64,000 bases of DNA, taken from positions 19,020,317 through 19,084,316 of the forward strand of contig CM060202.1 of the NCBI GenBank assembly GCA_030562195.1, read 5' to 3'. Position 1 is the first letter of the stretch; every line of letters begins with the position of its first letter. Shown piece after piece: positions 23,401 to 35,100 of the stretch. Source of the stretch: Nipponacmea schrenckii. Lineage: Eukaryota; Mollusca; Gastropoda; Lottiidae. The notes under the pieces were generated by a model. It was not told where the DNA came from. It ran no database searches and saw only the letters and a list, made by a program, of their open reading frames with translations. Both the position numbers and the translations under genes were made by a program.

Positions 23401-25651
23401 TAGTAAAGCTACATAGTATGATGTGGTTAATGGACCAATCAAAACGACATTTCTTATATGAGAGTCGCTTTTTGTTGTGAGGGAATGTGGATTGTAAATG
23501 AACATGTATTGTCTGATCTATAATAGAAAATCAAATTGGCAAAGTGTAACACGGTAGGCGATTTTTTAAAGTCAACGTGTTGAAGATTGATAAAAAAGTA
23601 TTAAAGTCCTAACTGTAGGGCCCAAACCTTTATTGGTGTTGGACTGACATACACAAAATCTTTAAAATGACGATTTAAATCCCTGAATTCCACCATCTAT
23701 AGGCCTATTGACAATTGATATAATGATTATTTAAAAGTGTACAATTCCAGTGTGTAAGTTTAAATTTTTCTGGGGTAGCGGACCATTTACACCCGCGTAT
23801 TACACGAGAGAAACCTAGAAGCGTTGCTTTCAACATGTTACTGTTAAACTGAAAGGAACACCAACAACCTATTATGGTGAAAATAAAGGAAGAAATCCAA
23901 GTCTCTTTTGAAGATTCAGGTCCAGTTGGATTGAGATTTGAGAGGTTAGGTTTAATTGCACAATATAAGTGGACGAAAACTTCAAACCGCCATTTCCTTT
24001 AATTTGTGATTCAAGAACTTCACTGGGGCGTTTTAAAACGATAATGTAGTCCCAAATTTCATTGAGTTAGATCTGAAAAAAAGTTTTTCAAAATCTATCT
24101 TTAAAATTTGATATAATGATTATAAACATTTCACACACCGCTTCCAGTGTGTCAATTATTTTCCTGCAGGTAGGGAACCATGACAGACCGCGTATTACAG
24201 CGAGGAGAAACCAAGAAGCAGTCAATGCTTTCAACATGTTACTGTTAACACTGAAAGGAACACCAACAACCTATTATGGTGAAGAAATTGGAATGGAAGA
24301 AATCCAAGTCTCTTTTGAAGATACTCAGGATCCATTTGGATTGAGATTTGGAGAGGTTGGTTCAATTGTTCAGTGGATCATTTCTGATCTGAACAGCTTC
24401 GACAAACGCTGTCCATTTGTTGTAGTTTGTGATTCATGAACTTCACTGGGGCGTTTTGAAAACAGATAAATGTTTTGATTTATCCATCTTGAGATAGATC
24501 TGAAGCTAACAAGTTTACTTCAAACTATTATTTAAATTGAACCATGTTGAGTTCATCCATCATAAAGCTGCATGTGATGAGTCTTCGAAGAGAAATGAAA
24601 TGAATGGTGTTTTACGTCCTACTATTCTTCACCTAGGACATGAAGACGAGCAACGCCATGCATTTTGCAATGAGGGAAATTTTGCCAGGACAGAGGCATT
24701 AGCCTACTCTTTTTGCGATTTCCAGCTGTCGAGGGATCTTTAACGCGCACAGCCTTTAGCACACGGGGGCCCGGTTTATTGTCCCTTCCGAACGACTAGA
24801 CGCTTTTTTCATGTTAGTCCCTCTGACCTGCATACTGAAAAGCGGAAACCGGGCTGAAAAATCCAAAAGTTCATCTCGACCTTTGCCGGGATTGAAGAGT
24901 CTTCAAAGAGAGTTGAATGCTGTTTATTTGTCTATTTTAGGACAGATATACAGAAGTATCTCGAGATCCTTGTCGCTCTCCTCTACAATGGAATGGTGAA
25001 TATCAGAGTGGTTTTACTACAGCTAATAAACCATGGTTACCAGTTCATCCTAATTATAAAACTCTCAATATTCAGGTAATCTCGTCTTAGATCTTGGATT
25101 TGATTGTATTACCCAACCTCGCCATGAAACACACAATACCAAAAGCAAAGGTACTATACTACAAAGCTATTTTCAACGCGTTGATTCATTTATTTTTGAT
25201 ACTTTGAATCTTTCATTTGGAATGCTGAAGTGATAAAATAGGATAGAGAATGGCATCAAGTTTTTCTCTTTTTTCTTTTCAGACCCAGATGGAATCAAAA
25301 GATCTCAGTCCAATCCAACTTTACAGACAATTGGCTCATTTACGTCAACAACCATCATTTCAATATGGCGACTTAAATTATGCAGTTGTTAATGACAATA
25401 TATTTTCTTATGTCAGACAAACAGAGGGCCATCCCCAATATTTAGTTACTATCAATTTTGGAAAATTGAAATCGATTGATGACTATACTATTTATGTCAA
25501 AGGGAGGGAGGGTAAAGTAATAGCTCATACTGGTAATTTCAATAATGAACCATTCTATAAACAGAATATGAAAATTGATTTATCTAAAATAATATTAGAA
25601 CCAGATCAAGGTTTGGTTATAGAAATAACATCTATCAAAGACGAATTATAA
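17492..25651 (+). CDS. GH13 maltase / alpha-glucosidase (tandem copy 2)
   Basis: Second maltase, about 1 kb after copy 1. Exons: 17492-17639, 21452-21631, 21811-22094, 22613-22738, 23024-23332, 24170-24355, 24941-25075 and 25283-25651; about 578 codons. GH13 motifs are intact: DFVPNH, GLRCDAV (Asp nucleophile), [12 protein letters not shown] (Glu) and GNHDRPRI. Two introns of copy 1 are absent, so exons 3+4 and 6+7 of copy 1 are fused here. Intron 1 is about 3.8 kb and carries a Penelope-like fragment and SINE pieces. The start is uncertain. The in-frame ATG at 17492 gives a weak leader (MYWYVFLV...), while an ATG at 17476 in another frame gives a classic-looking signal ([10 protein letters not shown]) that is not in frame with [15 protein letters not shown]. 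An upstream 5' exon or a frameshift is possible. The gene ends 216 bp from the convergent stanniocalcin-like gene. Confidence 0.85.
18002..18125. mobile_element. Foldback element, TGACTCTATTCCCAGCCTCTGATA family
   Basis: An imperfect palindrome of about 125 bp: CCGAAACTTGCTGACTCTATT-like arms with CCTCTGATA inside, mirrored by TATCAGAGG...AATAGAGTCAGCAAGTTTCGGAC. Related copies or halves occur at 46557-46615, 59380-59460 and 63905-63962. Non-coding; MITE-like. Confidence 0.6.
20245..20277. repeat. Poly-A/poly-T tract
   Basis: An A run followed by about 27 T residues, just downstream of the Penelope-like coding remnant. Confidence 0.9.
20490..20530 (+). ncRNA. Hammerhead-like hairpin (degenerate) at Penelope fragment end
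   Basis: CTTGATAAA is followed by a 6-bp stem AACCAG/CTGGTT with loop AGAACG and then GAAAC. This mimics the order CUGAUGA - stem II - GAAA of hammerhead ribozymes, which Penelope-like elements are known to carry. Two core bases differ from consensus, so activity is doubtful. A near copy lies at 55316-55352. Confidence 0.35.
21128..21345 (+). mobile_element. SINE family 1 fragment
   Basis: Lacks the tRNA-like head. Matches the body of the complete copy at 42604-42965 through CAGTGATGCAGGTCGGA, GTTGTTCGGATGGGACAATA and the TTTCCCTTGTTGCACTCTGC end. Same orientation as that copy; in maltase 2 intron 1. Confidence 0.65.
23712..24050 (+). pseudogene. Decayed duplicate of maltase 2 exon 6 and flanks
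   Basis: Copies the true exon at 24170-24355 with about 100 bp of flanking intron on both sides. Shared landmarks are GATATAATGATTAT upstream, CAACATGTTACTGTTAA and CACCAACAACCTATTATGG in the exon, and GAACTTCACTGGGGCGTTTT downstream. The duplicate has single-base and larger deletions that break the frame, the GNHD motif (region IV) is destroyed and the donor is altered. It lies about 400 bp upstream of the intact exon, within intron 5, and should be spliced out. Confidence 0.85.
24575..24900 (-). mobile_element. SINE family 1 copy in maltase 2 intron
   Basis: Reverse-complement match to the family 1 body: AATGAGGGAAATTTTGCCAG, GTCGAGGGATCTTTAA, TTTATTGTCCCTTCCGA and CGACCTTTGCCGGG. It ends about 40 bp before exon 7. 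The A and B boxes are mostly lost. Confidence 0.65.
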
Positions 25652-25841
25652 GCATATACGGCAATATAGAAGGCAATGCCATTCTCGAATAGCTTACGGT
25701 TATAATTCAATTAAATTCATTAAGAATTAAGCATACAAATCTTTTAATGAAACCCTCTTCATATATTCACAGCACTTGTACTGAAAGCAATTTGTATATA
25801 AAAACGGTATTTTACTATTGAAAATTTTATTTATTATTTTC

Positions 25842-25847
25842 AATAAA
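25842..25847 (+). terminator. Poly(A) signal AATAAA of maltase 2
   Basis: AATAAA about 190 bp after the maltase 2 stop. A minus-strand AATAAA (TTTATT at 25826-25831) for the facing gene lies just to its left, so the two 3' UTRs probably overlap tail to tail. Confidence 0.55.
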
Positions 25848-25867
25848 AACTTTTACTGAACTATCTT

Positions 25868-28154
25868 CTAATCACCACCGGCACCATTCATCATCATCAT
25901 AGGTTGAGTAGGAACGACAACTGGTTGGTTTTGTCTTCCAACTGTACCAACGGGACATCTGTTAATAAAGTTTTCCTGGAAGGTGTTTTGAACGGACTGG
26001 GGACATGACCTGACAAGGAATTGTAAATGCTCTGCAACTCTGAAATCAAAATGAAACGTTTTAAGAGAGCTGACCATCGAAATATTCCAAATCTTCAACT
26101 GGGACATCTGACTCTCACGCACACATTTAATATAAAATCTGTATATATCCTATACGGCTATTGGTTTAAGTGGATATCACAATATTAAGCACAAATATAT
26201 CACGATGTTGCCATATATCACTATATTTTCAAACTACTAAAAAATTAAAAATGGTGAAAAAAACAATTAGTATTTCTAAAAAAAACGTTGACCATATATC
26301 ATTAAAACTATACATGAGTTATTTTTTATTTATTTTTTTATTCGGCGTTATTATTGAAGATATGAGAGTTGATTGACTATAATACCGTTACAGGTATAGG
26401 TATATAGGCCAAGACCTATTCTATGAGCTGTTTAAAATCATTATAAATGTCCAAACAAAGATTCAATAAAATCCAATGACAACTTAAGAATCAATTTTCG
26501 TAACAAGAAAAGTTGAGCGCAGGAATATAGCCTATGCGTTGGTATACAATCATGTATATCAAAACAACCACCAGGTTAATTTATTAACTTACCTGATAAA
26601 CTGAGGATTTACTGGAGCATTACCACCAAATAAAATAGCCACTAGTGTTTGACTGTCTTGAGGGTTAGCAACAACATCACAGAATTGCTGGTTCTGCCAA
26701 TAACAATCTTCACTGGTAGCTTGACCAAATAAGGTCGTAGCTGCTTGAGAATCGATGGCGTTACAATTATGACTGTTGACAACATTTGTCATTTGTTTAG
26801 CTGCACACTGTGAAACTTTTTGCAAATATTGTTGTCCCTAAAATTCAACAGAAAGATAAGGAACATTGAAATTGGTGGCTTATGTTTGGAAGAAGCATAA
26901 CGGTAGCAACATAATATATGGTCACTCGTTATGATTTTCATAGTATTTTTGGTGGGTCAGATTCGGGTTACTGAACTCATTTTAAACATGCAAAACATAG
27001 TGGGCACTAATACAACCAATTAACCGACAGGCTGACGGACTTGTGATCAATGTCGGTATACCCGTAGCACGGTAATACATAAAAGCGTAATTAATTGGAC
27101 TAGTGTCATATTCATATTTCATGCTGTCAACGGACTAACAAAATACGAATTCAGATGCCGGTTTAGAGAGACCAATTAACTATAGATTAACTACTTTGAG
27201 ACTTTGCCGGTTTACTGGGTTTTATTCTTTATGTATTATATAGAGATTCGGTCGGGACTTTTCAAATATGACGGTTTACAGAGGATGCGGTTTGGAGAGA
27301 TTTCACTGTATATGTGGGATAACAGAACATTACCTATCGGAACTTCTTACCTGGAACGAAAGGCTTCCGAGAAATTGTTGTGCTCCTTGACATAACGACT
27401 GCATATCATTGACCAAAAATTGGCCTCGAGACGAACATTGTTGTTGAACTTGATTAAAACAGTCGTAAAATCTACAATCACCAGCATTAGCCAAAGACTG
27501 ACACTGAATTCCTGTAAATATCACAAGTGGCATAATCACAATTTTATTGGCATTGGCATTACATTTGTTATCCTATGACTTTTAATGGAAAATCAAGCAC
27601 TATACTAGGCGTTTATGACAAGTGACAAACCAAGAGTAGAAATTACCATTCAAAATAATGATATATTGCTGGAATGCAGTTCTGTTTTTGGATAAAGATC
27701 TCTTAAGACGAATTATAACAGTCATAAAAAACAAAAATCAAAACTGTAACTCACCCTGTTGTGGTTGTTGTCCTACGGGATTTCCAAATGTATCTTTTAT
27801 AGGCTGTGGAAATATTGATGGTTGTTGGGGAAACGTTTGCCTGCCAGGGTTGGTATTTTGTACCCACCATGGATCAGTATTTGGTTGTGAGGCGGGGAAC
27901 GTTTGTCTTCCGGGGTTTGTATTTGGTACTCCCCATGAAGGATCAGTATTTGGTTGTGAGACGGGGAACGTTTGTCTTCCGGGATTTGTATTTGATACTC
28001 CCCAAAACTGATCATTATTTGGTGGTGCTGGAAAGCCTACTCCTGGCTGAATGTATGGAAATACAGGTCTCTGTGGCTGTTGATCAGGAACTCGCCATGC
28101 TGGTACCGTAGAAGCACTGAGTACAAGTAACGCTGAGACCATCAACACATCCAT
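25868..28154 (-). CDS. Secreted stanniocalcin-like cysteine-rich protein with N-terminal repeats
   Basis: Exons in transcript order: 28154-27755, 27511-27351, 26837-26593 and 26039-25868; 325 codons. The start at 28154 gives a good signal peptide (MDVLMVSALLVLSASTVPA); an upstream in-frame ATG at 28187 would bury it. Residues about 30-130 are Pro/Gln/Asn-rich with about three copies of a 22-residue unit (NTNPGRQTFP...QPNTDP.W). Exons 2-4 encode a helical Cys-rich domain: GDCRFYDCFNQVQQQC, SLCQGAQQFL, a KVSQCAAKQ stretch, EDCYWQNQQFCDVVANPQ, then RSC and NRC. Cys spacing, the G-x-C-x-F-x-x-C pattern and the EECY..xxxC-like segment resemble stanniocalcin, a secreted glycoprotein with roles in mineral balance. 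The family call is by eye only, and the low-complexity N-terminal region is not typical of stanniocalcins. A Met-run and Gly-rich tail closes the protein. Confidence 0.7.
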
Positions 28155-28429
28155 GTTAGCTGTATAACGTCTCGAACCAATAAACACAGTTCGGGAGGAC
28201 TTCTATCATTTTATAGTGAATGATGAGATTTTACATCTCGAGTGTTATGTTGCAATGACGAATTTAACATTTGCATGATTTGTTAAAAAGTAAATCAGGA
28301 ACTCAGTTACATACATTAAATTTAAAAACATCACATAACGTGACATTTTGACATTTTAGGTACTTAATTTACAGCGTTATGTCAAGTCATAGAAAAATAT
28401 ACAAGAACAACTTCACTCATCAGACGATA

Positions 28430-28745
28430 AGTATGAAGTTCTACATCATGGAATTATAACCTGCGATGACTGTGGTAAATTATCGAAACTTGTAGTCAGC
28501 GCACATTTGCGGCTGGTACTACCTTCTAACGAGCACCAGAATATTGAAGTAATTGCATTATACGGGTTATGTCTGGTAGAATGTCGAATAAGGGCGTGGT
28601 TTGACACAATGTGCAGTCTGTACCGGACGGGGCCTCGATTTATTGTCCCATACGAAAGACCAGGTGCTTTTTCCATGTCAGCCCCACCTACCAGTATGAC
28701 TGACAGGGGGGAGACGGGTTTTAAATTCCGAGTGTTAACCATGAT
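28430..28745 (-). mobile_element. SINE family 1-related element, diverged
   Basis: Reverse-complement resemblance to family 1: GCCTCGATTTATTGTCCCATACGAA, AGGTGCTTTTTCCATGTCAG, GTATGACTGACAGGGGGGAGACGGGTTT. The part toward 28430 does not match, so this may be a separate subfamily. An open frame across it (28507-28788) is not a gene. Confidence 0.5.
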
Positions 28746-29372
28746 ATTAGATTCACCGCACCAATATATCTCCTGGCGATGCTGGTGAATTGTTTCTAAG
28801 TTTGTTCGTTTTTTTATATCTGGGTTGGCATTGTCCATTATTGTTTTTGTGAGGTGTGAACATTAATACTGAATGGATGTCGAGCGTTTTCCTTTTGGTC
28901 TTGCTGAAGCCTGAAGGTTCAAGTTGACAGAAGGCACCCCTAAGATTACAAAAATAACCAGAAATACAAAAAAAAAGAAATCTTGGGTTTGTGTAAACAC
29001 TTTCTCAATTTACGCCCCTGGGTAGTTGGTTTACAAAAATAAATCACTCAAAGGGGAGTGAAATAAAAATTTAAAGTAAATATTACACTGTCAATGAAAA
29101 TAGGAAGGTGCAGTAAGCTGATATTTTGTATGCACTCTAATTGCACTAAACCAATATCACAAGTTAACAGTAAACGTTTATTTTGTACAGTCTGGTATTG
29201 AAAGATACGTGTCTGTAATTTTAAACTTGACCTGAATCAGCATTTTGTACCCCATACAAATTGGTCAAATTGTAGATATAAATGTAATTTTGTCGCATAT
29301 AAAGACAGGCATTTGGCTCCAGTAATCAATGCCATGTACGTCGTGATCAAACGACACTATTAGCTGAGATCT

Positions 29373-29498
29373 TTAAAGGGATACTGCGTCTTATTTATGG
29401 CAGCAAGTATATTTACTGATGAAAAGAGCTCTTATGGGCCAAGTTTGAATTTTTTTAATTATTATATAAATTCTAAGACCTACTTACTATCCCTTTAA
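29373..29498 (+). mobile_element. MITE-like element, TTAAAGGGATA ends
   Basis: A compact copy of about 126 bp: TTAAAGGGATACTGCGTC at the left and ACTATCCCTTTAA at the right form terminal inverted repeats bounded by TTAA. The interior ATTTACTGATGAA(A)AGAGCTCTTA matches the copy at 37-388. Confidence 0.65.
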
Positions 29499-29574
29499 TA
29501 ACAAGGAGCCTGTTACAAGTAGGCCCTGATCTGGTAGATTCAACTTATTTAAAAAAAATAACACATCTGTGACC

Positions 29575-30152
29575 CTCAGTAAGGGTGAGTGTCCATCGGT
29601 AAGGGTTAGTGCCCCTAGGTAAGGGTTAGTGCCCCAAGGTTAGGTTTACTGCCCCTAAGTTAGAGTTAGTGCCCCTTGGTAAGGGTTAGTGCCCCTAGGT
29701 AATTGTTAGTGCCCCTAAGTTAGGGTTAGTGCCCCTAGGTAAGGGTAAGTGCCCCTAGGTAATTGTAAGTGCCCCTAGGTTAGGGTTAGTGCCCCTAGGT
29801 TAGGGTTAGTGCCCCATGTTAGGGTTAGTGCCCCTAGGTAAGGGTTAGTGCCCCTAGGTTAGGGTTAGTGCCCCTAGGTAATTGTTAGTGCCCCTAGGTT
29901 AGGGTTAGTGCCCCTAGGTAAGGGTTAGTGCCCCTAGGTAATTGTTGGTGCCCCTAAGTTAGGGTTAGTGCCCCTAGGTAAGGGTTAGTGTCCCTAGGTA
30001 AGAGCTAGTGCCCCTAGGTAATTGTTAGTACCCCTAGGCTAGGGTTAGTGCCCCTAGGTAAGCTTTAGTGCCCATAGGTTAGAGTTAGTGCCGCAAGGTA
30101 AGGGTAAGTGCCCCTAGGTAAAATTTAGTGCCCATAGGTTTGGGTTCGTGCA
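29575..30152. repeat. 20-21 bp minisatellite, GGTTAGTGCCCCTAGGTAAG unit
   Basis: Roughly 28 tandem units built on TTAGTGCCCCTAGGTTAGGG with variants at a few positions. Many units contain TTAGGG or TAAGGG, so telomere-like hexamers recur at a 20-bp period. Intergenic. Confidence 0.9.
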
Positions 30153-30719
30153 GTTTTCCAATAGGTAACTATTAATTAAGTTGTAAAGAAATCCTTCATC
30201 AATATTTTGTAGAAATCCTTCATGTATTCATATCATTTGTTACTCTGCAGTTTCATAATGACGGAGACGGAATTGGCTTTGATAATCAAGTGTGTAGAGG
30301 AACTCTTTAACACTGAAAAAGAAATCTGTTTGCAGTTTTTATTTCTTGTCAAGTATAGATTGACTTAAATACACTACAAAGTGCACAAACATTTACAGAA
30401 TAACTATATTACAATACTAGTAACATAGCAAATATTGACTATAAAGTACTGAACCATTGTCTTTGCAACATAACATATATAAAGGGGTAATACATGCGAA
30501 TACCTGTTTCCCAATACTACATATGAATAAGTTTATTAAAAAAAAACACTGAACCACAATCCTTATAAAACAGCACTGAACCAAAGTACATGTAACGAAG
30601 CGTTGAACAATAGTCTATAAAAAAACTACAGAACTAAGCATTGAATCAACAATGAACAACAGTACATGTAACTAGGCATCGAACATCAGTCTAAGACATA
30701 CTACACCGAACCACAGAAC

Positions 30720-31835
30720 TAGTAACAAAGCACTTAACCACAATCCATGAAACAGGGCACCAAACCACAGTCTTAATAACATGGCTCTGAACCACAGTCT
30801 TCATAACATGGCTCTGAACCACAGTCTTCAGAACATGGCTCTGAACCACAGTCTTATAACATAGCTCTGAACCACAGTCTTTATAACATGGCTCTGAACC
30901 ACAGTCTTCATAACATGGCTCTGAACCACAGTCTTATAACATAGCTCTGAACCACAGTCTTTATAACATGGCTCTGGACCACAGTCTTATAACATAGCTC
31001 TGGACCACAGTCTTCATAACATAGCTCTGAACCACAGTCTTCATAATATGGCTCTGAACCACAGTCTTCAGAACATGGCTCTGAACCACAGTCTTATAAC
31101 ATAGCTCTGAACAACAGTCTTATAAATACCTCTAAACCCACACAAAGTCTTTATAACATCGCTCTAAACCCACAGTCTTAATATGTCTTATAACATAGCT
31201 CTGAACTACAGTTTTCATAACATAGCTCTGAACCACAATCTTTATAACATAGCTCTGAACCACAGTCCTTATAAGATAGCTCTAAACTACAGTTCATAAC
31301 ATAGCCTTGAACCACAGTCTTTCAAAACAGCTCTGGACCAGTCTTCATAACATAGCTCTCAACCACAGTGTTTATAACATAGCTCTGGACCACAGTCTTC
31401 ATAACATAGCTCGTTACCACAGTCTTTATAACATAGCTCTGAACCACAGTCTTTATAACATAGCTCTGGACCACAGTCTTCATAACATAGCTCTGAACTA
31501 CAGTCTTTATAACATAGCTCTGAACCACAGTTTCATAACATAGCTCTGAACTACAGTTCCATAACATAGCTCTGAACTACAGTCTTTATAACATAGCTCT
31601 GAACCACAGTCTTTAAAACATAGCTCTGAAACACAGTCTTTATAACATAGCTCGTAACCACAGTCTTAATATGTCTTTATAACATCGCTCTGAACTACAG
31701 TCTTAATATGTCTTTATAACATAGCTCTGAACTACAGTTTTCATAACATAGCTCTGAACAACAATCTTTATAACATAGCTCTGAACCACAGTCTTTATAA
31801 CATAGCTCTGAACCACAGTCTGTATAACACAGTCT
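30720..31835. repeat. About 27 bp minisatellite, AACATAGCTCTGAACCACAGTCTT unit
   Basis: About 40 units, mostly 24-28 bp, varying in the junction (TCATAAC, TATAAC, TTATAAC). Units diverge before about 30720, with single ones traceable to 30545. The open frames at 31307-31567 on both strands are products of the repeat period, not genes. Confidence 0.9.
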
Positions 31836-32122
31836 TCTTAACCCCCATCACTTCAACAATTTCATAGATATGACATGTTTAAGCAACCACATGATAATGA
31901 ATCAACAAATGAAGAAAAGAGAAATTGGAAGTAAATGGCCACAGATTAATACAGTCCAGGAATGACAGAATACATGGAATCTCTTTAAATCTCTTGTCTA
32001 AATTGTGTAGAGTAGGTAACAAATGAATGTTTAAACTTATAATGTGAAAATATGTTGCCATAGATATAGAGTAAATGATCTATAATAGTATAATTTATAA
32101 TATTTGGAATAGAATATGACAT

Positions 32123-35100
32123 TCATATAGCTTCTAAGTCAATATGCCTCACTCTTGAATTCTTAGTCTGGAAAAAAAAATAAGACAAAAGGAACTAAGA
32201 AGTGTATTAAAAAAGAAATTTTGCTGGAGCAGATGAAAAGACCCCGAAATCCATTAATCCCAGGATCTTTTATGTACATAGCTTTTTAGCATATAAGCAT
32301 GTCATCATTAACAACTCATGTCAGTCGTTTGACTTGTATTACTTCATTAAAAGAATTGTAAAGAGATTTCCTACATTTGGTATGTGTATCAGGTACACTC
32401 ATAGCATCAATTTGCACCATTCCGGTATTCCTGGCATACCTCTAAAACTAAGTGTTTGATAACACAAATCACAAAATAAGCAGAATGGTGCAAATTGACA
32501 CAATATTGTCTCAAAGTTAGAGTTACAAGCCTTATGTAAAGCAAGCTGTTATACTACAGTATTTCATTCATCACTAGGACAATTGGTATGAAAAGAAGGC
32601 TTAATTGGAAATATTGGACCCATGTTATGAGCATAAACTGTGTATATTCTAACCTTGATTTTTGTCTCTATTCTGTCGGTCTGTAAGCCAATTTGTTCAG
32701 CTAATAATGGTCCATAAGATAACATAAACTTTTCTACATCCTCTACTGTTTTAGCTACTTTCATTTTCTAAAATTACAAAATTAAAATTCATTCTAAATA
32801 TACAGTACAACAAATATTTTGACTAATTTGCATCAGGATTTCTGCTATCATTTGTTTCCTATAATTTTCTAAATCATGTCTAAAAAATGTAGTAGAAAAA
32901 GTATTTCATAATAGCAGATCATTTTACAATAAAACATATAAGTATAACATACATAACACATCACAATTGACATCAGTGGTCGTAAGATGAAATTGGAAAT
33001 GAAATTAAATGAACAAAGTTTTACATCCTATTCTTCTGCACCTTATGGGCTAATGAAGACAGGCAACACCATACAGGGTCAATGAGGGAAATTTTGCCAG
33101 GACATCCTACTCTTTATGCGATTTCAAACTGTCGAGGGATCTTCAATGTGCACAGCCTGTAGTGCACAGGCCTCGGTTTATTGTCCCATCTGAACGACTA
33201 CGCGCTTTTTCCATGTCAATCTCTCTGACATGTATCACTGACAAAGGGAAAACCGGGCTGCAAATCTGAAAGTTCATCCTGACCTTTGCCTGGATTATAC
33301 CCTGTACCCCCAGGTTTATGACCAATCAACTAACTCATTGAGCCACTAAGCTCAATGAAATTGGAAGGGGGCGTAAACATGAGAATATATATCAAATAAA
33401 ATAAAGAGTCAAATAAAACAACAATACACTAAAACCAATGTTTCAATAAAACTTCATTCAGTTAAAGTCAATAATGGTGGTGAACCACCTGTATTAATTG
33501 CCAAGATTAGGATCCCAAGAACTTGCATAATAATTCACGCATAACCTTGAATAAATATAAATATCAGACAAATGATATGATATCTATATAGAAATAATAA
33601 AACAGAATTTAAAACATGTTGTTACTCTAACTGGACACAATTTTATGGAAAACAATTACTTTATTAAATAACTTGCGACGTTGATGCTCTCGTCTTAACA
33701 AGCAATTGCTTGTGAAACGTCACAAGTTACTTAATAATGTAATTGTTTTCCATAAAATTGTGTCCAGTTACTGTATTTCCAATTACTAAATGCCACTTAA
33801 GGGTGTTGTTACTCAGAGTTTGAGGCCATGGGGTCTTCATTCAACTGACCATTTGCATCCCTACTTAAGTTAGGCAAGTAGAACATAATTATATCAAAGA
33901 TTACATAAATTAAATAATATATATATTACCTGTAACATTTCATCTTTATTATGAGCCCTTCTCAAATAATCTCTAGTTATTTCTTTATAATCATAATTCA
34001 CCTCCGCCTTGAATCTTATAAAACCTCCTGATTCTATAGCTTTAACATCATGTACAGATCTAAAGAGAAGATAATATAGTGTTTATAGGACACAATATAT
34101 TTGGATATATTATTTCTGACATTTATTGATATTAACACATCTGCTGTAATTGGCTATGAAAACAATGAGATTAATATTGCTCATTTTGTTGTTCCCTCAA
34201 AGACTTGTTCCAGTTTGCAAGCCATTCTTGAAAGCATCATGGTGATTTTGTCTTGATTGGACCTAATTCAACCAGAAGTCGTACTTCTATAAGAAAAAAA
34301 CAGATCAACAGCCTTGACCTAAACACCTTGCTTTGCAAGCAGGCTTTTAACTAAAGGTGAAAACCTGGTTGTTGAAATATTGAAATGACTATATTCTTAT
34401 CACCATTGTCAGGGTACATTTTACTTACTTTATCATTCTATCATTTTCTAGTAAATCTTTCAAAACTTCTATTTCATTCTGAGGTATAGATCTGATAATA
34501 AAAATACAGTAGCTTGAAATCTCAAACAAATGTAGCTTGAAATCTCAAACAAATGTAGCTTGAAATCTCAAACGAATGTAGCTTGAAATCTCAAACAAAT
34601 GTAGCTTGAAATCTCAAACAAATGTAGCTAAAATCTCAAACAAATGTAGCCAAAATCTCAAACAAATGTAGCTAAAATCTCAAACAAATGTAGCTAAAAT
34701 CTCAAACAAATGTAGCTAAAATCTCAAACAAATGTAGCTAAAATCTCAAACAAATGTAGCTTGAAATCTCAAACAAATGTAGCTAAAATCTCAAACAAAT
34801 GTAGCTAAAATCTTAAACAAATGTAGCCAAAATCTCAAACAAATGTAGCTACAATCTCCAACAAATGTAGCTAAAATCTTAAACAAATGTAGCCAAAATC
34901 TCAAACAAAAGTAGCTACAATCTCAAACAAATGTAGCTACAATCTCAAACAAATGTAGCTACAATCTCAAACAAATGTAGCTACAATCTCACACAAATGT
35001 AGCCAAAATCTCAATCAAAAGTAGCTACAATCTCAAACAAATGTAGCTACAATCTCAAACAAATGTAGCTAAAATCTCAAACAAATGTAGCTCAAATCTT

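Noticed and set aside
27658..28111. Plus-strand open frames rich in Cys/Gly
   Set aside because: Antisense to exon 1 of the stanniocalcin-like gene; no signal or splice support.
28507..28788. Short coding gene on the plus strand
   Set aside because: Coincides with a SINE-related repeat; open frames on both strands.
31307..31567. Overlapping open frames on both strands with repeated short peptides
   Set aside because: Generated by the 27-bp minisatellite.
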